Assembly (NCBI RefSeq): GCF_937924975.1
Contig: NZ_CALEYG010000009.1
Location: 1-36,289, forward strand
Reading direction: 5' to 3'
Source: an uncultured Stomatobaculum sp.
Lineage (GTDB): Bacteria > Bacillota > Clostridia > Lachnospirales > Lachnospiraceae
Length of the DNA: 36,289 nt
Shown: positions 1 to 8,602 of the stretch, piece by piece
How the letters are laid out: every line of letters begins with the position of its first letter
Numbering within the stretch: the first letter of the stretch is position 1
Made by a program: the position numbers and the translations under genes
The notes under the pieces: generated by a model
Seen by the model: only the letters and a program-made list of their open reading frames with translations
Databases searched by the model: none
Told to the model about the DNA's origin: nothing

Positions 1-281
1 TCACAAGTGATAATGGCAGTGAATTTGCTTCACTGCCACAGTTGCTTCCCACGATACCCATATACTATGCTCATCCGTACTCCGCCTACGAACGCGGACT
101 GAACGAAAAGCAGAACTCCTTGATTCGCCGGTTCTTGCCGAAGGGGCGTTCTTTTGATGTCGTTACGGATGAGCAAATACGAGAGATTCAGGACTGGATC
201 AATCAACTCCCCCGAAAATCTTTTCATTACAGTTCGCCGGAGGAATTATTTCAGACTGTCCTACTTAATCTTGCAATCTAG
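1..281 (+). CDS. IS30-family transposase, C-terminal part
   Basis: The gene enters from the left edge, so its start is not visible; the frame is open from base 3. The protein shows the second catalytic aspartate in TSDNGSEF and the catalytic glutamate region AYERGLNEKQN, followed by LIRRFLPKG. This is the end of the DDE/RNase H-like core of IS30 transposases, which cut and join the element's inverted repeats. About 92 residues are visible of a family that is usually over 300. The TAG stop falls in a long inverted repeat that could also end transcription. Whether the copy is active cannot be judged from this fragment. Confidence 0.85.
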   Translation, partial: TSDNGSEFASLPQLLPTIPIYYAHPYSAYERGLNEKQNSLIRRFLPKGRSFDVVTDEQIREIQDWINQLPRKSFHYSSPEELFQTVLLNLAI

Positions 282-319
282 AAAGAAAAAGGAAATCTAG
301 ATTGCAAGATCAAGTAGGA
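259..319. repeat. 23-bp inverted repeat at the IS30 end
   Basis: Bases 259-281 and 297-319 are inverted copies with one mismatch (267 against 311), separated by a 15-base A-rich spacer. The left arm includes the transposase stop codon. It may be the IS terminal repeat region, a transcription-blocking hairpin, or both. No long T run follows the right arm, so a simple intrinsic terminator is less convincing. Confidence 0.7.
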
Positions 320-328
320 TAACTTGAA

Positions 329-457
329 ATGCAAGCCTATGATACTCTGAACAAAAAAGCAATCCGACAACGCACGGATGGAAAGATGCACCTTGATGAA
401 CTCACACGGTCTGACTTCAGCCCGGCTATGAAACAGAAAGGCGTTGACATGCAATGA
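329..457 (+). pseudogene. Short open frame, possible remnant of a gene cut by the IS
   Basis: A 42-codon frame starts with ATG at 329 and ends with TGA at 455-457, directly after the insertion-sequence repeat. Its predicted product is hydrophilic, rich in Lys, Arg and Asp, and looks more like a real protein tail than an out-of-frame shadow. An in-frame stop at 320-322 precedes it and no ribosome binding site is visible. I read it as a possible 3' remnant of a host gene separated from its front part by the IS. I do not recognise the family, and it may be non-coding. Confidence 0.25.
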
Positions 458-463
458 AACAAA

Positions 464-514
464 ATAAAACGCTCTCCCTTTGTCTGCTTTCGCAGGCAAG
501 GGAGAGCGTTTCTT
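464..514 (-). terminator. Intrinsic terminator after leuS
   Basis: Downstream of leuS, the minus strand forms a long hairpin of about 20 bp with one bulge and a GAAA loop, whose arm includes CGCTCTCCC/GGGAGAGCG. It is followed by TTTTATTTTG. This is a strong rho-independent terminator. Confidence 0.9.
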
Positions 515-524
515 CTTGTCGCAA

Positions 525-2924
525 TTACTTTACCACAAGGTTCACAATCTTATTCGGCACATAAATTTCTTTGACGAGGTTCTTACCTTCGAGCGCCGCC
601 TGCACCTTCTCGTCCGCCTTTGCGAGAGCAAGGGCTTCCTCTTTCTCGCAGTCGGTCGGGATGGTCACGGTTGCTCGGAGCTTACCGTTTACCTGCACGC
701 CGATTTCGATACTCTCGTCGACGGTCTTCGCCTCATCGTGCTCCGGCCAGGAAGCAAGCTGCAGCGAGCCCTCGCCGCCCTGATTCTGATAAATCTCCTC
801 GGCGATGTGCGGCGCAAACGGATTCAGAAGCTTCACAAAGCAGAGCAACTGCTCTCTGCCGATTTTCTTCTCCTTGCCGACCTCATTCAGGAAGGTCATG
901 AGCGCAGCAATGGCTGTGTTGTACTTCTGCTCTTCGATGTCCGCCGAGACCTTCTTGATCGTCTTGTGGAGGGAAGCCTCGAGCGACTTCACTGTCTCCG
1001 GCACCACGATGTCCTGCAGCGCAAACACGCGCTCCAGGAAGCGGCGGCAGCCCTTGACTGAGCTGTCGTTCCACGGCGCCGCCGAGCCGTAATCCCCCAT
1101 AAAGAGCACATAGACGCGAAGCGTATCCGCACCGTACTGCGAAACGATGTCGAGCGGATCCACAACATTGCCCTTCGACTTGCTCATCTTCTCGCCGTCC
1201 GCGCCGAGTATCATCCCCTGCGCCGAGCGCTTCTTATAGGGCTCCGGTGTATTGACCTCGCCGAGATCATAGAGGAAGTGGTGCCAGAAACGGGAATAAA
1301 TCAGGTGGCGTGTCACATGCTCCATACCGCCGTTGTACCAGTCAACCGGCATCCAGTAGTTAATCTTCTCTCTGTCCGCGAACTTCTCGCTGTTGTGCGG
1401 GTCGCAGTAGCGAAGGAAGTACCAAGAGGAACCCGCCCACTGCGGCATGGTATCGGTCTCGCGCTTTGCCGCGCCGCCGCACTTCGGGCAGGTGCAGTTC
1501 ACAAACGACTCGACCTTCGCGAGCGGCGACTGACCGTCCTCGCCGGGCTTAAAGTTATCCATATCGGGCAGGCGGAGCGGAAGCTCCTCATAGGGGACCG
1601 CGACTACGCCGCAGTTCGGGCAGTGAATCAACGGAATCGGCTCACCCCAGTAGCGCTGGCGGTTAAAGGCCCAGTCCTTCATCTTGAACTGCACGCCCGC
1701 GTGGCCGATGCCCTTCTCCGCGAGGAATTCGAGCATGCGCGCAATCGAATCCTTCTTGTTGGTCATGCCGTTCAGGAAGTCGGAGTTAATCATGACGCCG
1801 TCACCGCTGTAGGCTTCCTTCTCGAGATCGCCGCCCTCAATGACAGGGATAATCTCTGCGCCGAAGCGCTTTGCGAACTCATAGTCGCGCTGGTCGTGCG
1901 CCGGCACCGCCATAATTGCGCCGGTGCCGTAGCCCATCATGACATAGTCCGAAATGAAAATCGGAATCTCCCTGCCGCTGACCGGATTGACGGCCGTAAT
2001 GCCCTCGATGCGGACACCCGTCTTGTCCTTGACAAGCTGGGTGCGCTCAAACTCGGTTTTACGGGAAGCCTCCTCGCGGTAAGCGAGCACGGCGTCCATG
2101 TTTTTGATCTTAGACGAGAACTTGTCAATTAACGGGTGCTCGGGCGCAATGACCATGAAGGTCACGCCGAAAAGCGTGTCACAGCGCGTCGTATAAATCT
2201 CCAGCTTCTCATCGAGATCCTTTAACTGAAAATCGACGAAAGCGCCTGTCGACTTGCCGATCCAGTTGACCTGCTGCTGCTTGATGTTCTCGGGATAATC
2301 CACCTCATCGAGGCCGAGGAGGAGTTTGTCCGCGTACTTTGTAATCTTTAAGTACCAGACATCCTTCGGGAGCTGGATGACATCCGAGTGGCAGATGTCG
2401 CATTTTCCGCCCTGGCTGTCCTCATTCGAGAGCACGACCTTACAGGACGGGCAGTAGTTGACCAGCGTCTTATTGCGGAACACGAGTCCCTTCTCAAAGA
2501 GCTTCAAGAAAATCCACTGAGTCCACTTGTAGTAGTCGTCGCGGGAAGTGTCGATGACACGGGTCCAGTCAAAGGAGAAGCCGACGCGCTTCAACTGCTC
2601 CGAGAACTTCGCAATGTTCTTGTCCGTGATTTCGCGCGGGTGCGTGTTGGTCTTAATCGCATAGTTTTCGGTCGGCAGGCCGAAGGCATCAAAGCCGATC
2701 GGGAACAGCACATTGTAGCCCTGCATTCTCCGCTTTCTCGAGAGCACTTCGATGCTCGAGTACGCCTTGATGTGGCCGACATGCATGCCGGCGCCGCTCG
2801 GGTAAGGAAATTCCACGAGGCCGTAGAACTTCGGCTTCTCCGAAAAATCCTCCGCGTGGAAGATGCCCTCTTCCTCCCACTTTGCCTGCCACTTCGGCTC
2901 TATCTTCTGAAACGAGTAGTCCAT
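525..2924 (-). CDS. leuS: Leucyl-tRNA synthetase
   Basis: Charges tRNA-Leu with leucine in the cytoplasm; class Ia aminoacyl-tRNA synthetase, here 799 residues, a normal length. The HIGH-type motif appears as MHVGH at residues 47-51 and the KMSKS loop at about 579-583. Two Cys pairs (CPSCK and CDICH) near residue 160-190 and another set (CPNC, CPKC) beyond the middle resemble the zinc-binding insertions of bacterial LeuRS. The editing domain lies between these regions and the anticodon-binding part follows KMSKS. The start at 2924 is chosen because GGAGG lies 7 bases upstream and MDYSFQKIEPKW begins as the family does; an upstream in-frame start at 2999 would add 25 unlikely residues. It follows polC closely but has its own strong promoter. 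Confidence 0.97.
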   Translation of the reverse strand: MDYSFQKIEPKWQAKWEEEGIFHAEDFSEKPKFYGLVEFPYPSGAGMHVGHIKAYSSIEVLSRKRRMQGYNVLFPIGFDAFGLPTENYAIKTNTHPREITDKNIAKFSEQLKRVGFSFDWTRVIDTSRDDYYKWTQWIFLKLFEKGLVFRNKTLVNYCPSCKVVLSNEDSQGGKCDICHSDVIQLPKDVWYLKITKYADKLLLGLDEVDYPENIKQQQVNWIGKSTGAFVDFQLKDLDEKLEIYTTRCDTLFGVTFMVIAPEHPLIDKFSSKIKNMDAVLAYREEASRKTEFERTQLVKDKTGVRIEGITAVNPVSGREIPIFISDYVMMGYGTGAIMAVPAHDQRDYEFAKRFGAEIIPVIEGGDLEKEAYSGDGVMINSDFLNGMTNKKDSIARMLEFLAEKGIGHAGVQFKMKDWAFNRQRYWGEPIPLIHCPNCGVVAVPYEELPLRLPDMDNFKPGEDGQSPLAKVESFVNCTCPKCGGAAKRETDTMPQWAGSSWYFLRYCDPHNSEKFADREKINYWMPVDWYNGGMEHVTRHLIYSRFWHHFLYDLGEVNTPEPYKKRSAQGMILGADGEKMSKSKGNVVDPLDIVSQYGADTLRVYVLFMGDYGSAAPWNDSSVKGCRRFLERVFALQDIVVPETVKSLEASLHKTIKKVSADIEEQKYNTAIAALMTFLNEVGKEKKIGREQLLCFVKLLNPFAPHIAEEIYQNQGGEGSLQLASWPEHDEAKTVDESIEIGVQVNGKLRATVTIPTDCEKEEALALAKADEKVQAALEGKNLVKEIYVPNKIVNLVVK

Positions 2925-2961
2925 CGCCTTTCCTCCGTCTTCTATCGGTATCTGAACATAG

Positions 2962-2990
2962 ATTGTAAATTTTCTGTTTTTATTTGTCAA
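2962..2990 (-). promoter_or_regulatory. Sigma-A-type promoter of leuS
   Basis: On the minus strand TTGACA (2990-2985) and TACAAT (2967-2962) are separated by exactly 17 bases, close to a perfect consensus. The transcript would start near 2955 and leave only about 30 bases of leader. That is too short for the T-box leader often found on Firmicute synthetase genes. Confidence 0.8.
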
Positions 2991-2999
2991 ACAGGGCAC

Positions 3000-5900
3000 T
3001 CACATGAGATCAAAGAGCGAGAGCTGGTTTGACTCCGGGAGCTTGCCGAGTATACCGAGTTTGTCGAGCAAATCACAGATGGTCTGCCCCGCGCCGCTCC
3101 GCGCGCGGAAATCATCCTTCGAGATGAACTGTCCCTCGGCCGCCGCGCGCACAATCTGCTCCGCCGCACTCTCGCCGAGTCCGTCGATTGAGGTGAGCGC
3201 CGGCATAATCTTTCCGTCCACAATCGTGAACTGTGTTGCCTTGACGCGGTAGAGGTCGATCGGCAGGAAGGAGAACCCTCTCGCATACATTTCCTGGGCA
3301 ATTCTGCCGTCTTTGACCATATCCTCTTCCTTCGGCGTCAGCGGGTTCACGCGGTTGCCGCTGTAATCCCGCTTTTTTAATTCGGCGAGCAGGAATTCAA
3401 GCCGCTCCTTGCCCTGGCACATGCCCTCATAGCTGAAGCCGGTCGCTCGAATGGAAAAATAGGCCGCATAGTAGGCGAGCGGATAAAAGATTTTGCAGTA
3501 GCCGATGCGCCACGCCATCATGACATAGGCCGCGGCATGCGCCTTCGGGAACATGTACTTGATCTTTTTGCAGGACCAGATGTACCAGTCCGGTACCTCG
3601 TGCTCCCGCATGTGTGCCTCCCAGTCCGGCGTAAGTCCCTTGCCTTTTCGGACGGACTCCATAATTTTAAAGCTCTCCTGCGGGTCCATGCCCCACTGTA
3701 TCAGCGAGAGCATGATATCGTCTCGCGTGCAGATAGCGGTCTGAATGGTTGCCGTGCCCTCGGAAATCAACACTTCCGCATTGCCCTGCCAGACATCGGT
3801 GCCGTGCGCGAGTCCCGCAATGCGAACCAGGTCGGAGAAGCCCTTCGGCTTGGCCTCGATGACCATGTTCATCGCGAAGTCGGTGCCGAACTCCGGAATG
3901 CCGAGCGCGCCGAGCTGGCAACCGAGGATGTCGTCCGGCTTCACGCCGAGCGCCTCGGTGCTCTGAAAGAGGCTCATGACCTCCGGCGAATCGAGCGGGA
4001 TGTCCTTCACCGGATCGATCTGCGTGAGATCCTGCAGCATGCGTATCATGGTCGGGTCCTGATGTCCCAAAATATCGAGTTTCAGGAGGTTATGGTCAAT
4101 CGCATGATACTCGAAATGTGTCGTGATAATCGGCGAAGTCGCATCGTTCGCCGGGTGCTGCAAAGGCGTAAAGGAGTAAATCGACTCGCCCTTCGGCAAG
4201 ACAACGATGCCGCCCGGATGTTGCCCGGTGGTGCGCCGCACGCCGACACAGCCCTGCACAAGGCGGTTGATTTCGCACTTTCGCTTTCTCGTTCCGTGCT
4301 CCTCAAAGTAATTCTTCACATAGCCGAAAGCCGTCTTCTCCGCGAGCGTGCCGACCGTGCCGGCGCGGAAGGTCTGCCCTTTTCCGAAAATGACCTCGGT
4401 GTAGGCGTGCGCCGAGCTCTGGTTTTCGCCGGAGAAGTTTAAGTCGATATCCGGCTCCTTGTCGCCCTTAAAGCCGAGGAAGGTCTCAAACGGGATGTCA
4501 AAGCCGTCCTTTCTGAGCTTCGCGCCGCAGTGCGGGCAGATTTGGTCCGGCATGTCACAGCCGGCCGTCCCCGCGAACCGCTTCGGGATCTCCGAGTCGA
4601 AGTCCGAGTATTGGCAATTCGGGCAGACATAGTGCGGCGGCAGAGGATTCACCTCGGTGATACCCGCCGTATAAGCGACAAAGGAGGAGCCGACCGAGCC
4701 GCGGGAGCCGACGAGATAGCCCTCTTCGTTCGAGTGTTTCACGAGTTCCTGCGCAATGATGTACATGACGGCAAAGCCGTTCTTGATGATGGAACTCAGC
4801 TCCTTTTCGAGCCGGTTTTTCACAATCTCCGGAAGCGGATTCCCGTACTGCGCATAGGCCTTGCCATAGCAAAGTTCCGTGAGCTTTTCATCCGAGCGGT
4901 CGATGACCGGCGGGCACTTGTCCGGGCGCACCGGGGAAATGCGCTCCACCATGCGCGCAATTTTCTGCGTGTTCTTGATGACCACCTCTTCACACTTCTC
5001 GGGGCCGAGGTAGGCAAATTCTTTCAACATCTCCTCCGTGGTCCGGAAATAGAGCGGCGGTTGCTTGTCGGCGTCGTCGTATTTGTTGCCGAAGAAAATC
5101 ATGCGCCGGTAAATCTCATCTTCCGGATTCAGGAAATGCACGTCACAGGTCGCTACCACGGGCTTCTGGAGCGCATCGCCGAGCGCTACAATGCGGCGGT
5201 TTAAGTTCTTTAGATCCTCCTCGGTGTCCGGGGCAAAGCGGTCGCTGTCCAGCATGAAGAGGTTGTTCTCGATCGGCTGAATCTCCAGATAGTCGTAAAA
5301 ACCCGCGATGCGGTTCACCTCTTCCTCCGGCGCATCGCGGAGCAAGGCCTGGTAGAGCTCTCCCGCTTCGCAGGCGGAGCCGATAATCAGCCCTTCTCGA
5401 TAGCGCTGCAATTCGCTCTTCGGAATCCGCGGGCGCTTCTGAAAATACTTTAAGTGCGAGTCCGAGACGAGGCGGTACAAATTCACCCTCCCGAGCTCAT
5501 TCTTTGCGAGGATGATTACATGATAGCTGTTCATCTTTTTAATCAGCGCTTCGGAGCTGTCGCCGAGCGCCGCAACCTCGACCAAGGTATGCGCCCCCTG
5601 CTCCTCTAACATCTCCATGAACTTTAAGAAGATGCCGGCCGTGCATTCGGCATCATCGACCGCGCGGTGATGGTTTTCGAGCGATACGCCCAGCGCCTTC
5701 GCGACCGTATCAAGCTTATAGCGGTTCAGCTTCGGCAGCAGGACATGTGCGAGACTCACGGTGTCGAGAATGGTCGGTGCGTAGGAAAGCCCCAGCGAAC
5801 GCGCATTCTCCCGGATAAAGCTCGTGTCAAAGCTCGCATTGTGTGCGACCACGGCGGCGTCGCCGCAAAAGGCGAGGAAGTCGGGCAGTACCTTCCCGAT

Positions 5901-7526
5901 GGTCGGTGCGGTTCGCACCATCGCATCGTTAATCCCGGTCAGCTGCTCGATATGATAGGGAATCGGCAGCTCCGGGTTCACAAACTGCGAAAAGCGGTCC
6001 ACAATCTTTCCGCCCGCCAGTTTCACCGCGCCGATCTCGATGATTCTGTTTTTCCGCGGGGAAAAACCGGTGGTCTCAATGTCAAAGACCACAAAACTGT
6101 CGTCGAGCGTCTTCTCGCCGGGCGAGATGACAAGTTCCTTCAAATCATCCACCAGATAGCCCTCGACGCCGTAGATGATTTTCGGATTGTTCTCCCGGTC
6201 ATCGGAGACAGTGTGCCAGGCCTCCGGGAAGGCCTGCAAATTGCCGTGATCGGTGATGGCGACTGCCTCCATGCCCCAGCGCTTCACCTGCTTGATGATA
6301 TCCTTTGCACTGCTCACGGCGTCGAGATCGCTCATTTTCGTGTGACAGTGCAGCTCTACGCGCTTCTCTCTCGCGTGATCCTCCCGCTTTGATTCCTCAA
6401 AGGGTTCGGTCTTCTTCAGTCCGCGCACAGCGCCCAGAATCAGCTCGCCGTCCCGGCTGTCAATCGTCGTCGCGCCGCGGAGTTTGAAAAAGGCACCGAC
6501 CTTTAACGCTACCTTCAGGCGGTCCAGCTCCTCGCCCTCGCCGCGCACAAAGAGTTTTGCGGTGATCGAGTCCGTATAGTCCGTGACGGAAAAGACGAAG
6601 AGCGTGCTTCCGCTTTTTTCGATAAAGTGCATGTCCAGTTCAAAAATCTTGCCGCGCAGGGTGACTTCTCCGCCGACTTCCGTGATCTCCGAAATCGGCG
6701 TACACGCATCCTCAAAATCCCTGCCGTAGAGCACATCGGGATTATCCGAACGGCGAAGGGAACGCGAATACTCGCGCCGCTCGCCGCGAACCTTCTCGCC
6801 GGAAAAACGTTTTTTGTTCTCTCCGCCTTTTTTCTCCGCCGGATTCTTTTTCGGCGCGGCGGCCTTTTCGCTTGCCGGCTGCTTGGCGGGAGGCGTGCTG
6901 TCCGTCTCTCCGGGCAATGCCTCCGCTGCGCTTTCCGCCGGGAGGAAGAAGCCCTCCTCTTCCTCTTCTTTCTGCCGCACCGCAAGCGCCTCCGCCGGCA
7001 CTTCGGCGAGCTGCTTTTTTTCAAACGGCACAAAGTTCGGCCGGAACTCCATTTTGAGACCGCAGCGCCCCTCGAACACCTCTTCTTCCAGATAGCGGCG
7101 CAAATCTTGCATCACCGAGCGGTTTAAGGACATATCTTCCACATCGCAGAGCAGCACATTCGGCGAAGGAAACCTCACCTTGCCGCGCTCCAGAATCCGC
7201 GCGGCGAGAAGAGAACGGCTTCTCAGCTCTTCCAAGAGACTGTCCTGATAGGCCTGAAACAGCTGCTCTGCGGTGAACTCGCCGCCGAGCTGAAAGCGCT
7301 CGCGCACTTCGACCTGAATGTTTCGCTTCCCGAAGAGCTGCTCTCGCAGCTCCTCCGCGAGCGCCCGAAACGCAGCGCGCTCGGCAAAGCTTCGCGAGAC
7401 CACACAGACTGTCAGGCGGGACATATCGTCCGAGACCACAACCCGCTCCACAAGCAAGCAGGCGACAAGCGCCTGTTCTGCCGCTGTCGCCTGAAAATGC
7501 GGAAATACTTCGGAAAATGCTTTCAT
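3000..7526 (-). CDS. polC: DNA polymerase III alpha subunit, PolC type
   Basis: Main replicative polymerase of low-GC Gram-positive bacteria, with built-in 3'-5' proofreading. The order is: N-terminal domain; charged low-complexity linker (about 185-260); OB fold (about 275-330); PHP domain starting at ELHCHTKMSD (about 391); DEDD exonuclease inserted from FDIETTGF (about 481) to HHRAVDDAE (about 619-627); polymerase core with SRGSVGSS (941-948), a Cys cluster (CPNC, CPHC, about 968-1000) and the palm motif PDIDLNFSG (about 1025-1033); and a helix-hairpin-helix region near the C-terminus. The protein ends with QLSLF (1501-1505), a consensus beta-clamp-binding motif. At 1508 residues it is slightly longer than most PolC proteins. 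Its ATG overlaps the ispG stop (ATGA), so translation is probably coupled. Confidence 0.97.
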   Translation of the reverse strand: MKAFSEVFPHFQATAAEQALVACLLVERVVVSDDMSRLTVCVVSRSFAERAAFRALAEELREQLFGKRNIQVEVRERFQLGGEFTAEQLFQAYQDSLLEELRSRSLLAARILERGKVRFPSPNVLLCDVEDMSLNRSVMQDLRRYLEEEVFEGRCGLKMEFRPNFVPFEKKQLAEVPAEALAVRQKEEEEEGFFLPAESAAEALPGETDSTPPAKQPASEKAAAPKKNPAEKKGGENKKRFSGEKVRGERREYSRSLRRSDNPDVLYGRDFEDACTPISEITEVGGEVTLRGKIFELDMHFIEKSGSTLFVFSVTDYTDSITAKLFVRGEGEELDRLKVALKVGAFFKLRGATTIDSRDGELILGAVRGLKKTEPFEESKREDHAREKRVELHCHTKMSDLDAVSSAKDIIKQVKRWGMEAVAITDHGNLQAFPEAWHTVSDDRENNPKIIYGVEGYLVDDLKELVISPGEKTLDDSFVVFDIETTGFSPRKNRIIEIGAVKLAGGKIVDRFSQFVNPELPIPYHIEQLTGINDAMVRTAPTIGKVLPDFLAFCGDAAVVAHNASFDTSFIRENARSLGLSYAPTILDTVSLAHVLLPKLNRYKLDTVAKALGVSLENHHRAVDDAECTAGIFLKFMEMLEEQGAHTLVEVAALGDSSEALIKKMNSYHVIILAKNELGRVNLYRLVSDSHLKYFQKRPRIPKSELQRYREGLIIGSACEAGELYQALLRDAPEEEVNRIAGFYDYLEIQPIENNLFMLDSDRFAPDTEEDLKNLNRRIVALGDALQKPVVATCDVHFLNPEDEIYRRMIFFGNKYDDADKQPPLYFRTTEEMLKEFAYLGPEKCEEVVIKNTQKIARMVERISPVRPDKCPPVIDRSDEKLTELCYGKAYAQYGNPLPEIVKNRLEKELSSIIKNGFAVMYIIAQELVKHSNEEGYLVGSRGSVGSSFVAYTAGITEVNPLPPHYVCPNCQYSDFDSEIPKRFAGTAGCDMPDQICPHCGAKLRKDGFDIPFETFLGFKGDKEPDIDLNFSGENQSSAHAYTEVIFGKGQTFRAGTVGTLAEKTAFGYVKNYFEEHGTRKRKCEINRLVQGCVGVRRTTGQHPGGIVVLPKGESIYSFTPLQHPANDATSPIITTHFEYHAIDHNLLKLDILGHQDPTMIRMLQDLTQIDPVKDIPLDSPEVMSLFQSTEALGVKPDDILGCQLGALGIPEFGTDFAMNMVIEAKPKGFSDLVRIAGLAHGTDVWQGNAEVLISEGTATIQTAICTRDDIMLSLIQWGMDPQESFKIMESVRKGKGLTPDWEAHMREHEVPDWYIWSCKKIKYMFPKAHAAAYVMMAWRIGYCKIFYPLAYYAAYFSIRATGFSYEGMCQGKERLEFLLAELKKRDYSGNRVNPLTPKEEDMVKDGRIAQEMYARGFSFLPIDLYRVKATQFTIVDGKIMPALTSIDGLGESAAEQIVRAAAEGQFISKDDFRARSGAGQTICDLLDKLGILGKLPESNQLSLFDLM

Positions 7527-8593
7527 CGCCGTTCTGCCCTGATGCGCTGCAATTCGGCCTCCAGAGCCGGGAGCAGTTCCGCCTCGGGCATGGTCCGTAT
7601 CACCTCGCCCTTTCGGATCAGGACCCCTGCGCCCTTGCCGCCCGCCACGCCGAAATCGGCCTCCCGCGCCTCGCCGGGTCCGTTCACGACGCAGCCCATG
7701 ACCGCAACGCGGACATCCAGATCGCTGTAGCGCTCCACGAGACTCTCGACCCGGTTCGCGAGGCCAATCAAATCGATTTCCGTGCGGCCGCAGGTCGGGC
7801 AGGACACCACTTCGACGCCGCCCTTCCGAAGCCCGAGACTCTTTAAAATTTCGCGCGCTGCCTTGATTTCCTCTAGCGGATCCCCGGTCAGCGAGACGCG
7901 TATCGTGTCGCCTATGCCCTCGTAGAGAATTACGCCGAGTCCCACCGCGGACTTCACGGTTCCGCGGAGCAGCGTCCCCGCCTCGGTGATGCCGATGTGC
8001 AGGGGATAATCGGTCTCGGCCGCAAGCAATTCATGCGCCTTGATACACATCAACACGTCCGAAGACTTGATGCTGATGACCAGATTCTCATAGCCGAGTT
8101 CCTCGATGCGGTGCACCTTTTCGAGCGCGGACTCCACAATGCCTTCTGCCGTGACGCCGCCGTATTTTTTTAGTATTTCCTTTTCGAGCGAGCCGGAGTT
8201 CACGCCGACCCGAATCGGGATGTTGCGCGCTTTCGCCGCGTTCACAACTTCCCGCAACTTCCAATCCTCGCCGATATTTCCGGGGTTAATGCGTATCTTA
8301 TCGGCGCCGTGTTCCATGGCCGCAAGCGCCAGGCGGTAGTCAAAGTGAATGTCCGCGACCAGCGGAATTTTAATCTGCCGCCGAATCTCTCCGACAGCTT
8401 CCGCCGCTGCCACGGTCGGCACGGCGACCCGCACAATCTCACAGCCTGCCGCCGTGAGCGCGCGAATCTGCGCAACTGTCGCTTCGACATCCTCCGTCTT
8501 CGTATTGCACATTGACTGGATGCGAATCGGGTGATCGCCGCCGATTGTGACGTCGCCGATTCGCACCACCCTTGTCTTATGACGTTCTCTCAT
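7523..8593 (-). CDS. ispG: 4-hydroxy-3-methylbut-2-en-1-yl diphosphate synthase (flavodoxin/ferredoxin)
   Basis: Converts MEcPP to HMBPP in the MEP isoprenoid pathway, using electrons from flavodoxin or ferredoxin. The 356-residue protein has the N-terminal TIM-barrel start (RIGDVTIGG, IQSMCNTKTEDV) and the C-terminal cluster domain. The expected [4Fe-4S] ligands are visible as Cys265 and Cys268 (CPTCG), Cys301 (MGCVVNGPGEA) and Glu308. AGGAG precedes the ATG. It lies between rseP (9 bases away) and polC (4-base overlap) in the same operon as dxr, another MEP-pathway gene. The two flavodoxins encoded further right could be electron donors (inference). Confidence 0.97.
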   Translation of the reverse strand: MRERHKTRVVRIGDVTIGGDHPIRIQSMCNTKTEDVEATVAQIRALTAAGCEIVRVAVPTVAAAEAVGEIRRQIKIPLVADIHFDYRLALAAMEHGADKIRINPGNIGEDWKLREVVNAAKARNIPIRVGVNSGSLEKEILKKYGGVTAEGIVESALEKVHRIEELGYENLVISIKSSDVLMCIKAHELLAAETDYPLHIGITEAGTLLRGTVKSAVGLGVILYEGIGDTIRVSLTGDPLEEIKAAREILKSLGLRKGGVEVVSCPTCGRTEIDLIGLANRVESLVERYSDLDVRVAVMGCVVNGPGEAREADFGVAGGKGAGVLIRKGEVIRTMPEAELLPALEAELQRIRAERR

Positions 8594-8602
8594 CTCTTCT
8601 CC

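Larger units (their letters stand above)
1..330 (+). mobile_element. Right end of an IS30-family insertion sequence (partial)
   Basis: The window opens inside an IS30-type transposase gene. Its stop codon lies within one arm of a long inverted repeat (259-281 and 297-319), which probably belongs to the right end of the element. The exact boundary and target duplication cannot be fixed because the left end is outside the window. The region looks AT-richer than the genes that follow, consistent with acquired DNA. The outer limit near 330 is an estimate. Confidence 0.6.

Noticed and set aside
278..499. Minus-strand open frame of 73 codons between leuS and the IS
   Set aside because: It runs through the leuS terminator and the IS inverted repeat, has no ribosome binding site, and its product looks random.
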